From Novosphingobium aquimarinum (GTDB lineage: Bacteria; Pseudomonadota; Alphaproteobacteria; Sphingomonadales; Sphingomonadaceae), in NCBI RefSeq assembly GCF_009746585.1, contig NZ_WRPO01000004.1:124001-188000 (forward strand): a DNA stretch of 64,000 nucleotides, written 5' to 3'. The notes beneath the pieces were generated by a model. That model had not been told where the DNA came from, ran no database searches, and was given only the letters and a program-made list of their open reading frames with translations. Position numbers and translations under genes: made by a program. How positions within the stretch are numbered: position 1 is the first letter of the stretch; every line of letters starts with the position of its first letter. Shown piece after piece: positions 7,290 to 15,442 of this stretch.

Positions 7290-9755
7290 TCAGAACTTGT
7301 AGATGACCGAGGCCTGCACGCTGCGCGGCTTTTCGGGCAGCACGATCGTCGAACCGAAGATCTCCGTGAAGTTTGCACGGAAGTACTTCTCGTTGGTCAC
7401 GTTCTTCGAGACGACCCGGAACAACCACGGCCCGGTTTCGTAAGAGGCGCTGACGTCGGCCGTGAAGTACGACGGCAGCTTCACCACGCGCGACTGACCG
7501 GAGTAGACCGAGTCGACGGCAACCCCGCTGGCGCTCAGAGAAATCCCGTTGTCGAAGCCATACGTCGCGGTAAGCGAGTAGAGGTTGGTCGGAATGCCAG
7601 CACGGCGCGCCTCGGTGCGGTTGTTGATCGGCACGTTTCCGATCGGCTGACCTCCGAGGTAGAGCGTTGGATCGGTGACGTTGACGAGATCCTCGATGCC
7701 GAAGAAGCTGAACAGCACACCATCGCCCAGACCCGTCAGGTTGACGACCTTGGTGCGGGTGTAAGCGCCGGTCACGAGGAACTTGTCTGTTACGGCCCAG
7801 CGCAACTCGGCTTCCAGGCCCTTGGTTTCGACCGCTTGGTTGACCGTGATCGACTGCACGTTCCGGTCGATGCGCTTCTGCTTGTACACCGAGACCGCGG
7901 CGTAAAGCTTGTCGTCGAGGAAGCTGCCCTTGATCCCCGCTTCGTACAGTCTCGAGGCCGAAAGGAAGCTTTCGTCGAGCACGTTGCCGACCTCGAGTTC
8001 CGCTCCTTGCCCCGCGACGACGGTCGTCTGCTTGGCAATCGTCACGTAGGGAATGATGCCGAAGGGCAGCTTGTAATTGGCGCTCGCGCTCCAGGACAAG
8101 CCGCCATCGCTGCCCTTGCCGGTCGCCGGGACATTCGGATCCTCCAGCTTGGAAAGGATATTGGTCGATTTCGCGTCGATCCAGTCGTAGCGCGCGCCGA
8201 GAATGACATCGAGGCCGAACTCGAAGTCGAGATCGACAAGTCCCGCGATGGCGTAGTCGGTGTAATGCCCCTCCTGATAGTTGGTGTAGAGGCAATCGCA
8301 CTCGGTCGACAGCAGCCGGTCCGAACGCGGCGTGTAGCCGACTGTCAGATCGACCCGGTGAAAGTATTCGTAGTTGAAATCGTCACCGTGCTTGAAGTCG
8401 GTATAGCGGATCGAGGGCGAGAGCTGGAAGGCGAACTTGCCCGCCGAGGTATCGAAGGTGTTCGATACGACCAGCTTGTTTTCGAAGACCCAGGAATCCG
8501 CGAACTGCGAGAAGCCGTAGGTGTTCTCGTTGATGTTCTCGTAGCTGTCGTAGAACATCTGGTTCTTGACCTCCAACCCGCCGTCGGAGGTGTAGATCAG
8601 GTCGAAGTAGAGCGTCGTCGCCTTGTTGTTGAGCCGGTCGTCCTTCCCGGTCAGCGTGTTCTTGCGGCTGAGCTTCGCTGTGCCGGTGTTCTCGAGCGCC
8701 AGGAACGGGTAAGTCGAGGTCAGGCATTCGTCCGTGAAGGCGGTGGCGAGGGCCGAGAAGTTCCCGCAGCCGAAACCGCCGAAGACCGACAGGCCGCCGG
8801 GGCTGACCGCGTTGATCTCGCCCTGCGAAATCTGGCCGTCGCCATCGGTGTCCAGCGCCTGCGCCTGACCGGTGATGTAGGTTCCGTTGTCGACGAGATC
8901 CTGCGTCAACCGGTTCCAGCCACCGTTCTGCTGGCCTTTGAAGTTGTGGTACATGCCCCCGAATTCGGCCCGGAGGTTGGATCCGAAATCGGTGTCGAAC
9001 GACGCCTGCAGGATCGTCTGCTTGGTCGACATGTTGCGGTAGTAGCTGCCCGAATCCTCGACTTCGGCGAAGAGCGAGTAGCCGAACTCCTGGCTGCCGA
9101 TGCGACCCGGGCCGCGGACCGTCGCCTGCAGGTCGGCCTTGCTCCAGCTACCGCCGGTGAACTGCAGCGAGCCTTCGGGCTCGACCAGAAAGGCACCGCC
9201 TTGTGCGCGGCCGGACTTCGGCACGAAGTTCATGTAGCCGCCGGTCTTGGACGGGCCATAGATCGGCGAAGCGGGGCCGCGCACGATATCGATACGGTCG
9301 GACGCGCCGATCGGCGTCGGATAGTTGCCCGGGTTGTCGAGACGGCGAACGCCGCGGAAGTAGACCTCGCCCGGTGTTCCGCGAATGTCGAGCGCGCCGC
9401 CGACGCCGAAGAAAGAGTTGGTGAACGTACCCGGTGCCTGCGCGACAAGGTCGTAGATGTCGGTGACGCCAAAGCGCTCCATCTGCTCCTGACTGATCGA
9501 GGAGGCGGAACGGGGCGTTTCGGTAAGCGTCTTGTCGAAGCCGAAGATAGAGCCGACGTTATCGATCGGCAGCGCGTTCAGCGAGCCGCTGACGACAATT
9601 GAACCATCTTCGTCGGTCTGGCCCGTTTCCTGCGCGAGCGCTGGCGATGCAAGCGCAGTGCAAGCTAGAAGTCCGGCCATGGCAAGCCTTACAGTCGGCC
9701 TGCGACCGGTGCGATACTGACCCTCGTTGGCGAATATTTCGGTAGTGCGGTTCAT
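7290..9755 (-). CDS. TonB-dependent outer-membrane receptor, purine locus
   Basis: 821 residues. A signal peptide (residues 1 to about 42, ending ALASPALAQ) is followed by a plug domain with DIRGTPGEVYFRGVRRL and the RIDIVRGPASPIYGPS segment typical of TonB receptors, then a long beta-barrel ending in the aromatic C-terminus YKF. The start ATG at 9755 is preceded by an AGGGGGG ribosome-binding site about 8 bases upstream. The sequence resembles the FhuA/siderophore-receptor class, but the surrounding genes all handle purines, so a purine, nucleoside or nucleic-acid-derived ligand is the better guess. The barrel contains a DTDGDGQIS segment near residue 290, an EF-hand-like acidic loop that might bind calcium. 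Confidence 0.9.
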   Translation of the reverse strand: MNRTTEIFANEGQYRTGRRPTVRLAMAGLLACTALASPALAQETGQTDEDGSIVVSGSLNALPIDNVGSIFGFDKTLTETPRSASSISQEQMERFGVTDIYDLVAQAPGTFTNSFFGVGGALDIRGTPGEVYFRGVRRLDNPGNYPTPIGASDRIDIVRGPASPIYGPSKTGGYMNFVPKSGRAQGGAFLVEPEGSLQFTGGSWSKADLQATVRGPGRIGSQEFGYSLFAEVEDSGSYYRNMSTKQTILQASFDTDFGSNLRAEFGGMYHNFKGQQNGGWNRLTQDLVDNGTYITGQAQALDTDGDGQISQGEINAVSPGGLSVFGGFGCGNFSALATAFTDECLTSTYPFLALENTGTAKLSRKNTLTGKDDRLNNKATTLYFDLIYTSDGGLEVKNQMFYDSYENINENTYGFSQFADSWVFENKLVVSNTFDTSAGKFAFQLSPSIRYTDFKHGDDFNYEYFHRVDLTVGYTPRSDRLLSTECDCLYTNYQEGHYTDYAIAGLVDLDFEFGLDVILGARYDWIDAKSTNILSKLEDPNVPATGKGSDGGLSWSASANYKLPFGIIPYVTIAKQTTVVAGQGAELEVGNVLDESFLSASRLYEAGIKGSFLDDKLYAAVSVYKQKRIDRNVQSITVNQAVETKGLEAELRWAVTDKFLVTGAYTRTKVVNLTGLGDGVLFSFFGIEDLVNVTDPTLYLGGQPIGNVPINNRTEARRAGIPTNLYSLTATYGFDNGISLSASGVAVDSVYSGQSRVVKLPSYFTADVSASYETGPWLFRVVSKNVTNEKYFRANFTEIFGSTIVLPEKPRSVQASVIYKF

Positions 9756-9894
9756 GTTTCTGACCCCCCTGAAGACGACGGTGCGACACGCGTCGCGCCC
9801 GTCAAGGATTCGTTTTTTTTGCCTTGTCGATCAGGTTCTCTCACTATTCGTCGCCGCTGTTCTCTTCTTGGCGCGGCTTCGCCTCAAGATGTCT

Positions 9895-11433
9895 CTAAGC
9901 CCCCTTTCCGACCGCTATTCCGACTAAGATTTGCTCGAAGCGCTTTAATTCGCTCTCGAGCGCGACTTGCAGTCGGGCTTTTTCGCTGCGCGCGACCAAC
10001 GCGGTGCAAGCTGCGGTTTCGAGTGACTTCGCACAGTCGCCAACCGGCGTACCGACGCGACCGGAAATCCAAAGGCTTTCGCCGGGCACGAAGCCATATT
10101 CCAGTCCCGCGCGCGAAACCTGCTTCAGATCTTCATAGCCGAGCCCTTGTTCGCGCACGGCACGGACGTACTCTTGCGTCAGGTTGCTGCGCAAAACCCC
10201 CTGGTCATCGGTGGAGAGCGTGACCGGCACCCCATAGCGACGATAGAGATTGAGCGGGTGGTCGGGCCCGGACACGCCAAGGATGACGGCATTGCTGGTC
10301 AGATTGATCTCGACCGCGATCCCGTCGCGCGCCATTCGCTTCAGCGTTCCGGCAGCATCGTCCTCGTAAGCGATCGCGGTGCCATGGCCGATCCGTTCGG
10401 CCCCGGCATCGATCGCCTTCTTGATGTGATCGCGCATATCCGCCGGCGGCACCAGTCCGGGGGCGAGTTCCCCCGCGTGAAGCGTGAGCCGCACCTTCGG
10501 GTACACGCTGGCCAGATAGCCGATCATCGCCATGTGCAGATCGTAATCGCGCAGCGAAGGCGCCCAGTCTTCGGGCATTACGATGTTGATGCCGACATAG
10601 CGCGGATCGGCATCGGCAAGAGCGAAGGCGCCGATCAGAGACCGGAACACGTGCTCGGGCTCGTGGGCCCGCATCGCGCTGGCGAGATAGTGGGTCGCGA
10701 CCCGGCAGGCGGGATCGGGCGTGTCCGTTGCGCAGCCCAAGCCCTCGCGAACCTCGGCCTCGTCTTGATCGAGTTCCGCTCTGGCCGCAGCGACCATCGG
10801 GCCGAGACGTGGCTGCTCGGCCTTGTAGAAGGCTGCCAGATCGCTCCGGTCGACTTGCCCTGCGCCGCTGGCTATGTAGCGGCTAAGCGCCAACGGGTTG
10901 TGCATCAATTCCAGATAGACGACGCGATCTGCCGCCGCGTCGCGCAGGGCGACCATCATCGTGGGCGCATAATGCCTCACGGCGACGGCAAAGAACCGAT
11001 CGAACGATGAGAAGAACTGGGTGTGCCCGGATGCCTCGTCGGAATCGACGCCCTGCAACCATCCCCGCGCCGAAAGGCGGTCGATCAGGCGACCGTAGAC
11101 GAAAGGCCGGTCGACGGCGATCGCGGCGACGGTTTGCTCCTTTGCACAAGGCGACGGTGCGAGATCGGAGGTTTGTGGGTCCACGCACATCCCGTCCGCG
11201 GCCGCCCATTCGAGGTAATTCTCGGCAAAAGGCGTGCCCGCCAAGTGGTTATGCAAATCCGCGCCCTTGGGCATCTGCTTGAGCGCCATGTACAACAGGA
11301 GCGGATCGTCCGAGATCCTCGCGAACGCGGTCGCGGCTTCGGATGGCTGGGAAACGTCTTTCGCGATCGTGAGATTCGGCAAGGTTGCCAGCGACAACAG
11401 CGCGCCGAGCAGGAAGCGACGCACGTTCACCAA
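9895..11433 (-). CDS. Exported adenosine deaminase, ADGF/CECR1-like
   Basis: 512 residues. An N-terminal signal peptide (hydrophobic stretch from about residue 7, ending near TIAKD) precedes the amidohydrolase domain. The catalytic set is complete: KGADLHNHLAG (His61, His63), LTLHAGEL near 318 with the proton-donor Glu, ERIGHGTAI and LSTDDQGV. The extra N-terminal length and secretion signal resemble the growth-factor-type (ADGF) deaminases, so it probably converts adenosine to inosine in the periplasm. The first possible start is TTG at 11433; GTG at 11430 or 11424 are equally plausible and no strong ribosome-binding site decides. It is the first gene of the left arm, 300 bases from the divergent lysR gene. 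Confidence 0.85.
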   Translation of the reverse strand: MVNVRRFLLGALLSLATLPNLTIAKDVSQPSEAATAFARISDDPLLLYMALKQMPKGADLHNHLAGTPFAENYLEWAAADGMCVDPQTSDLAPSPCAKEQTVAAIAVDRPFVYGRLIDRLSARGWLQGVDSDEASGHTQFFSSFDRFFAVAVRHYAPTMMVALRDAAADRVVYLELMHNPLALSRYIASGAGQVDRSDLAAFYKAEQPRLGPMVAAARAELDQDEAEVREGLGCATDTPDPACRVATHYLASAMRAHEPEHVFRSLIGAFALADADPRYVGINIVMPEDWAPSLRDYDLHMAMIGYLASVYPKVRLTLHAGELAPGLVPPADMRDHIKKAIDAGAERIGHGTAIAYEDDAAGTLKRMARDGIAVEINLTSNAVILGVSGPDHPLNLYRRYGVPVTLSTDDQGVLRSNLTQEYVRAVREQGLGYEDLKQVSRAGLEYGFVPGESLWISGRVGTPVGDCAKSLETAACTALVARSEKARLQVALESELKRFEQILVGIAVGKGA

Positions 11434-11667
11434 GGCGAAGGATCCATCCGATAACTCGCGGAAGCCGGATTACTGGCGGAGACGCCGAGAGCACGCGCAG
11501 CATGGCTCGTTCGATCGGCAAGGGCGTGCAACGCCCAGTTGGATAACGTCCGTATCATACCCCACCAACCCGCATGATCATGCAGGATAGGCCGGCAGAC
11601 GGTCCGGGAGAGAAGCGGAAACGGTTACCAGGCCGACCCTGCAGATCGTGTAATCCGTGGTAAGACC

Positions 11668-11696
11668 TTGACATGCACCGCGCAAATGCAATGAAT
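11668..11696 (+). promoter_or_regulatory. Probable promoter of the lysR gene
   Basis: TTGACA at 11668-11673 is followed after exactly 17 bases by ATGAAT at 11691-11696. This is a good sigma-70-type match at -35 and a moderate one at -10. The start codon lies 36 bases beyond the -10 hexamer. The -10 hexamer falls inside the conserved operator-like element (11683-11723), as expected for negative autoregulation by a LysR-type protein. The rest of the 299-base gap (11434-11682) shows no gene. Confidence 0.5.
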
Positions 11697-11723
11697 CCGA
11701 CGCATCGTTGCAAAAAATAGAGC
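11683..11723. promoter_or_regulatory. Candidate LysR operator, copy 1
   Basis: This 41-bp element matches the element at 34711-34751 in 34 of 41 positions. The first 13 bases are identical, as is the terminal AAAATAGAGC. It contains the inverted repeat ATGCAAT-N14-GTTGCAA (near-perfect here, perfect at the other copy). It ends 9 bases before the lysR start codon and overlaps the proposed promoter. Read leftward it also faces the divergent left-arm operon, in the same orientation as copy 2 has to its operon. Confidence 0.65.
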
Positions 11724-11732
11724 ACTCGGTCC

Positions 11733-12668
11733 ATGCCCGCGTTTTCGCGATTTCTTCGCTATTTTCTCGCCGTCGGACGCCTAGGTTCCATCCGCAAGGC
11801 GGCGGACGAGCTGAATGTTTCCGCTTCGGCCATCGACCGGCAGATCCTTAACGTCGAGGCCGAACTGGGCCTTCCGCTGTTCGAACGGTTGCCCACCGGC
11901 CTCAAGCTGACCGCGGCCGGCGAACTGATGATGGCGTCGGGTCATCAGTGGCAACAGGGCATGATCTCCCTGCGCTCGCGGATCGAGGACTTGCGCGGGC
12001 TGAAGCGCGGCCATGTCGAGATCGCGATCATCGACGCGCTCGCCAAGGGCTACATCCCCCGGACCATCCATGCGATCCAGCAGCGCTATCCCGGCATCAC
12101 CGTCAGCGTGCGCGTGCTCGAAAACGACGATGTGCGCCGCGCCGTGACTCAAGGCGAAGTCGATTGCGGAATCTTCTTCGACCCCAGTTCGTATCGCGAT
12201 CTGACAGTGCGCGCGTTCGTCGACGTGGTTCTGGGATTCTTCACGCCGACCGGCCACCCGCTCGGCGGTAGCGAGGAAGCCCGTTTTTCCGTGTGCGCCG
12301 GCCACCCCGTCGTCGCGCCTTGCGAGCCGCTGGCGGTCTATGAGCAAGTCGCGATCCTCGAAGGGGCGACGAATGTCTCGCTGTCCCGCGTGGCGAGTGC
12401 CGACAACATTCAGATGATCGTCTCGATGGTGCTCGAAGGCGCCGGGATAGGCATTCTGACCTCGCTCGACGTGCTGACCGAAGTCGAGAACGGTCTGGTC
12501 GACTTCACGCGCTTTTCCGACCAGCTGCTGCGTCCCATGACCCTGGCGCTGTGCACCGCGTCTTCGCGCACACCGTCGCACGCGGGCGCCATGGTGCTGG
12601 CCGAGCTCGAACAGGGGTTCGCGTCGCTCGGCTATGCGTCACGCCCCGCAAACTCCGACCCGGACTGA
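11733..12668 (+). CDS. LysR-type transcriptional regulator, probable regulator of purine catabolism
   Basis: 311 residues. The N-terminal winged HTH (residues 1-62) has the LysR pattern: FLAVGRLGSIRKAADELNVS, then SAIDRQILNVEAELGLPLFER. The effector-binding domain follows (residues about 90-300), including VEIAIIDALAKGYIP and a second-lobe GAGIGILTSLDV segment. It lies between the two purine arms, divergent from the left arm. A 41-bp element next to its start recurs upstream of the right-arm operon, so it probably autoregulates and controls both arms. The effector is likely a purine pathway intermediate; which one cannot be read from sequence. Confidence 0.88.
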   Translation: MPAFSRFLRYFLAVGRLGSIRKAADELNVSASAIDRQILNVEAELGLPLFERLPTGLKLTAAGELMMASGHQWQQGMISLRSRIEDLRGLKRGHVEIAIIDALAKGYIPRTIHAIQQRYPGITVSVRVLENDDVRRAVTQGEVDCGIFFDPSSYRDLTVRAFVDVVLGFFTPTGHPLGGSEEARFSVCAGHPVVAPCEPLAVYEQVAILEGATNVSLSRVASADNIQMIVSMVLEGAGIGILTSLDVLTEVENGLVDFTRFSDQLLRPMTLALCTASSRTPSHAGAMVLAELEQGFASLGYASRPANSDPD

Positions 12669-12787
12669 TGCCCGGACTGCCCCCGGACTGACGCTCGCAC
12701 GGGCTTTCCCATTCGCGAAATTGCCCCGCAAGCCCAAAGCCGCTAACCCCGCCCTTTCCGCCGTCCAGCAAACAGGATTCGCCCGCG

Positions 12788-13321
12788 ATGAGTCAGACCG
12801 CCGAGCCGGAACTGTTCTATCTCGAATACTACGAGGATTTCCTCGCCAAAGTCCGCATTTTGTCGCGCAAGCTGCGCGAGGGGGACTGGATGCCCGAGGT
12901 TGTCATCGGGGTCGGACGCGGCGGCCTGGTTCCCGCCGTCTACATCTCGCACCAGCTCGAGCTGCCGATGCTATCGATCGACCACTCCTCGAAAATGCCC
13001 GGCTTTGCCGACGAGCTGCTGGCCAAAGTCGCGGCGATGAGCGCGCAAGGGCGCCGGCTGCTGTTCGTCGATGACATCAACGACAGCGGCGGCACGATCC
13101 AGTACATCCGCGACCGGCTCGACGAAGGCGGCTGCAGCCAGGATAACTTGCGCTTCGCCGTCGTGATCAACAATCACAGTTCGAAAGTCGAAGTCGACCT
13201 CTGGGCGGACATGATCGACCGCGCCGAAGACAAGCGCTGGTTCGTCTTCCCGTGGGAGGCCGTCGGCACCAAGGACGCGATCGTCGAGGAAGCGCTTTCG
13301 GTCCCCGAACGCCTGTCCTGA
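12788..13321 (+). CDS. Phosphoribosyltransferase, probably purine base (xanthine/guanine/hypoxanthine) type
   Basis: 177 residues. It has the type I phosphoribosyltransferase fold: an early strand with VVIGVGRGGLVPA near residue 38 (PPi loop) and the PRPP-binding signature RLLFVDDINDSGGTI near residue 95. The C-terminal hood contains DRAEDKRWFVFPWEA, a PW-containing form seen in xanthine/guanine-type enzymes. It would salvage a free base to the nucleotide using PRPP, the opposite direction to the neighbouring catabolic genes. It lies downstream of lysR on the same strand with a 119-base gap, so a separate promoter is possible. Base specificity is not certain. Confidence 0.82.
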   Translation: MSQTAEPELFYLEYYEDFLAKVRILSRKLREGDWMPEVVIGVGRGGLVPAVYISHQLELPMLSIDHSSKMPGFADELLAKVAAMSAQGRRLLFVDDINDSGGTIQYIRDRLDEGGCSQDNLRFAVVINNHSSKVEVDLWADMIDRAEDKRWFVFPWEAVGTKDAIVEEALSVPERLS

Positions 13322-13364
13322 AATTCGCGAGGCTTGTGACCTCGCCCCAAACGAAAGAACACCC

Positions 13365-13943
13365 ATGCGCATCTGCGTTTATCTCGGCTCCTCTCCGGGG
13401 CGGAGTCCGCTCTATCGCGAAGCGGCCCACCAGTTCGGCACCTTGCTCGCAGAGCGCGGCATCGGCCTGGTCTACGGTGGCGGCACCGTGGGACTGATGG
13501 GCGTGATTGCCGATGCCGCCTGCGCGGCGGGCGGTGAAGTGATCGGCGTCATCCCCGAGGCAATCCGGGCGCGCGAGCACGATCATCAGGGGATCACCGA
13601 GCTGCACATCGTCAAGTCGATGCACGAGCGCAAGGCGATGATGGCCGACTTGTCCGACGGGTTCGTCACTCTGCCCGGCGGCATCGGCACTTTCGAGGAA
13701 ATGTTCGAAGCCTGGTGCTGGTCGCAGCTGGGCTATCACGCCAAGCCGGTCGGCCTGCTCAATGTCGGCGACCTCTACGATGGCCTGATCCAGTTCGTCG
13801 ACACGATCGTCACCGAAGGTTTCCTGCAAGACCGCCACCGCGCCATGCTGCTGATCGAAAAGGACCCCGAGGTCCTGCTCCAGCGCATCATCGACTTCGT
13901 TCCGCCCCCGACCGAACACTGGCTCCACGAAGGCGAGCGCTGA
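13365..13943 (+). CDS. LOG-family protein (TIGR00730 Rossmann fold), nucleoside 5'-monophosphate phosphoribohydrolase
   Basis: 192 residues, standard for the LONELY GUY family. It carries the two diagnostic motifs: VYGGGTVGLMG near residue 36 and TLPGGIGTFEEMFE near residue 102 (the PGGxGTxxE motif). Family members hydrolyse N6-modified AMP or AMP/GMP to free base plus ribose 5-phosphate. In bacteria the physiological substrate is often unclear, and older annotations call them lysine decarboxylases. Its position between a purine phosphoribosyltransferase and the purine operon suggests nucleotide-to-base conversion here, which is inference. Confidence 0.88.
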   Translation: MRICVYLGSSPGRSPLYREAAHQFGTLLAERGIGLVYGGGTVGLMGVIADAACAAGGEVIGVIPEAIRAREHDHQGITELHIVKSMHERKAMMADLSDGFVTLPGGIGTFEEMFEAWCWSQLGYHAKPVGLLNVGDLYDGLIQFVDTIVTEGFLQDRHRAMLLIEKDPEVLLQRIIDFVPPPTEHWLHEGER

Positions 13944-13956
13944 CCGGCAGGTACCG

Positions 13957-14337
13957 ATGCGGCTCGCGCTGACCACGCTGGTCGTACCCGACTATGACCA
14001 GGCGATCGCCTTCTACGTCGGCATTCTCGGCTTCGAACTGCGCGAGGATACACGGCTGACGGACGAGAAGCGCTGGGTGGTGGTCGCACCGCGCCAGAGC
14101 GAGGGCGCCTTGCTTCTGGCACGCGCGGCGAACGAAGCTCAGCGCGCGGCGATCGGCCATCAGACAGGCGGCCGTGTCGCCTTCTTCCTCGAGACCGACG
14201 ATTTTGCACGAGACCATGCGACGTGGCGCGATCGGGGCGTCCGTTTCGTGCGCGAACCTGTGCGCGAGGCCTATGGCACCGTCGCGGTCTTCACCGATCC
14301 CTGGGGCAACTTGTGGGACCTTATCGAGCCGGCGTAA
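13957..14337 (+). CDS. VOC-superfamily (glyoxalase/bleomycin-resistance-like) protein
   Basis: 126 residues with the paired beta-alpha-beta-beta-beta pattern. TLVVPDYDQAIAFYVGILGFEL begins the first module and VAVFTDPWGNLWDLIEPA ends the second. The last segment, DPxGNxxxL, is typical of VOC proteins; the final Glu is a likely metal ligand. It starts 13 bases after the LOG gene and its 3' end overlaps the converging nucleoside-hydrolase-like gene by 17 bases. The substrate is unknown. Confidence 0.85.
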   Translation: MRLALTTLVVPDYDQAIAFYVGILGFELREDTRLTDEKRWVVVAPRQSEGALLLARAANEAQRAAIGHQTGGRVAFFLETDDFARDHATWRDRGVRFVREPVREAYGTVAVFTDPWGNLWDLIEPA

Positions 14338-15442
14338 GCCGCTCCTTGGCTTCGCGCATCGTACGCACCATCAGCGCCTCGAGCCGCGCCGGATCGATCG
14401 CGAGGACGACGTTGGCCTTCTGCTCGCCAAGCCCGGGCTGGTAGTGTTCGTGCCAGCTCAGGGTGTCGCCGTAGGACGGGCCGAACATCGTATTGTAGTC
14501 GATGTAGACCGCGTCCGCCTTCGTCACCATTGCCGGATCGAGGACATAGCCCGCCGCGATTTCGTCCCACATCGGAAAGCCCGGTTCGAGCCCGGCGATG
14601 AACTGGGCCGCATCGGGCGCGGCGACGGCGGCCATGCGATCGAGCAGGGCCTTGCTGCGCTGGGTGCTGGTCGAGGGATCGGCCGGGATCACCGTCAGCT
14701 TGCGCCAGGGACTGCGCGATATGATGCTCGCGGCCTCGGGATCGAAGCGCGCGTTGAATTCGCGCCGCGGCGAGTTGACGAATTCGCGCGCGAACTGCGC
14801 GGCCGAGACATCGCTCAGCACTTGCTGCGGATTGAGGCTGCCCCCCATGTAGACCAATTCGCCGACCAGCGAGGCGAACTCGGGATCGAGCCGCTGCGCC
14901 AGGGCCAGATTGGTAAGCGGTCCGCAGGCCACGATGGTGATTTCACCGGGGTGTTCGTGAACCAATCTTATCAGGAAGTTAGCAGCGATTTCCGATGTCG
15001 CTTCGAGCTTCGGATTGCCATTCGGCAAAGTGATGTCGGCCTCGGCGGAAAGGTATGGCGGTGCGCTTTGCACGGTCGGCTCGACCCATTCGCGCATCCA
15101 GGCGCCTTTCCAGGTCAGCTTGCCGTAAAGCGCTTCCCAGCGTTCGGTGAGGGCTTCGGAATTGAGCAAGGGATAAGTCGCGCCCTTGGCTACGGGCACA
15201 TCCTCGCGATGCGCGATTTCCAGCCCCCGCAGCACCATCGCCGTCGCATGCTTGGCCCAGGCGTTGCCCGAAACGGTCGTTATTCCAATGACATCCACAT
15301 CCTTGCTGCCAAGCAGCATCAGATGCATCAAGGCAAAACCCTCGTCGTCGATCACCACTTTGCGCGGGGCGCTCCAAGCGGGCGCCGCGATCACTGCGAG
15401 GATCAGCCCCAGCAGCAGTGCCCGCACGCGCCGCATCAGCAA
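14321..15442 (-). CDS. Exported nucleoside-hydrolase-fold protein with a degenerate calcium motif
   Basis: 373 residues with a clear signal peptide (Arg-rich start, hydrophobic core, cleavage near AWSA, residue 25). Family landmarks are present: VACGPLTNLALAQ near residue 170, ELVYMGGSLN, and NARFDPEAAS. The N-terminal DxDxxxDD motif, which binds the catalytic calcium in inosine-uridine hydrolases, is replaced by VIDDEGFAL (residues 30-38). The C-terminal region has WDEIAAGYVLDP where HDP-type residues are usual. It therefore may not be a normal ribohydrolase, or it belongs to a variant subfamily. It is the last gene of the right-arm operon and overlaps the adenine deaminase stop by 7 bases. 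It probably acts in the periplasm. Confidence 0.8.
   Translation of the reverse strand: MLMRRVRALLLGLILAVIAAPAWSAPRKVVIDDEGFALMHLMLLGSKDVDVIGITTVSGNAWAKHATAMVLRGLEIAHREDVPVAKGATYPLLNSEALTERWEALYGKLTWKGAWMREWVEPTVQSAPPYLSAEADITLPNGNPKLEATSEIAANFLIRLVHEHPGEITIVACGPLTNLALAQRLDPEFASLVGELVYMGGSLNPQQVLSDVSAAQFAREFVNSPRREFNARFDPEAASIISRSPWRKLTVIPADPSTSTQRSKALLDRMAAVAAPDAAQFIAGLEPGFPMWDEIAAGYVLDPAMVTKADAVYIDYNTMFGPSYGDTLSWHEHYQPGLGEQKANVVLAIDPARLEALMVRTMREAKERLTPAR

Noticed and set aside
7098..9602. An 834-codon open frame antisense to the first TonB receptor
   Set aside because: Same reason: no motif, biased composition, and the receptor on the minus strand is unmistakable.
9810..9822. Frameshift at the run of eight T residues upstream of the first TonB receptor
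   Set aside because: The run lies in the intergenic gap and no coding frame is interrupted.
13365..13943. Lysine decarboxylase
   Set aside because: The PGGxGTxxE motif belongs to the LOG/TIGR00730 family; the lysine decarboxylase label is an old misannotation.
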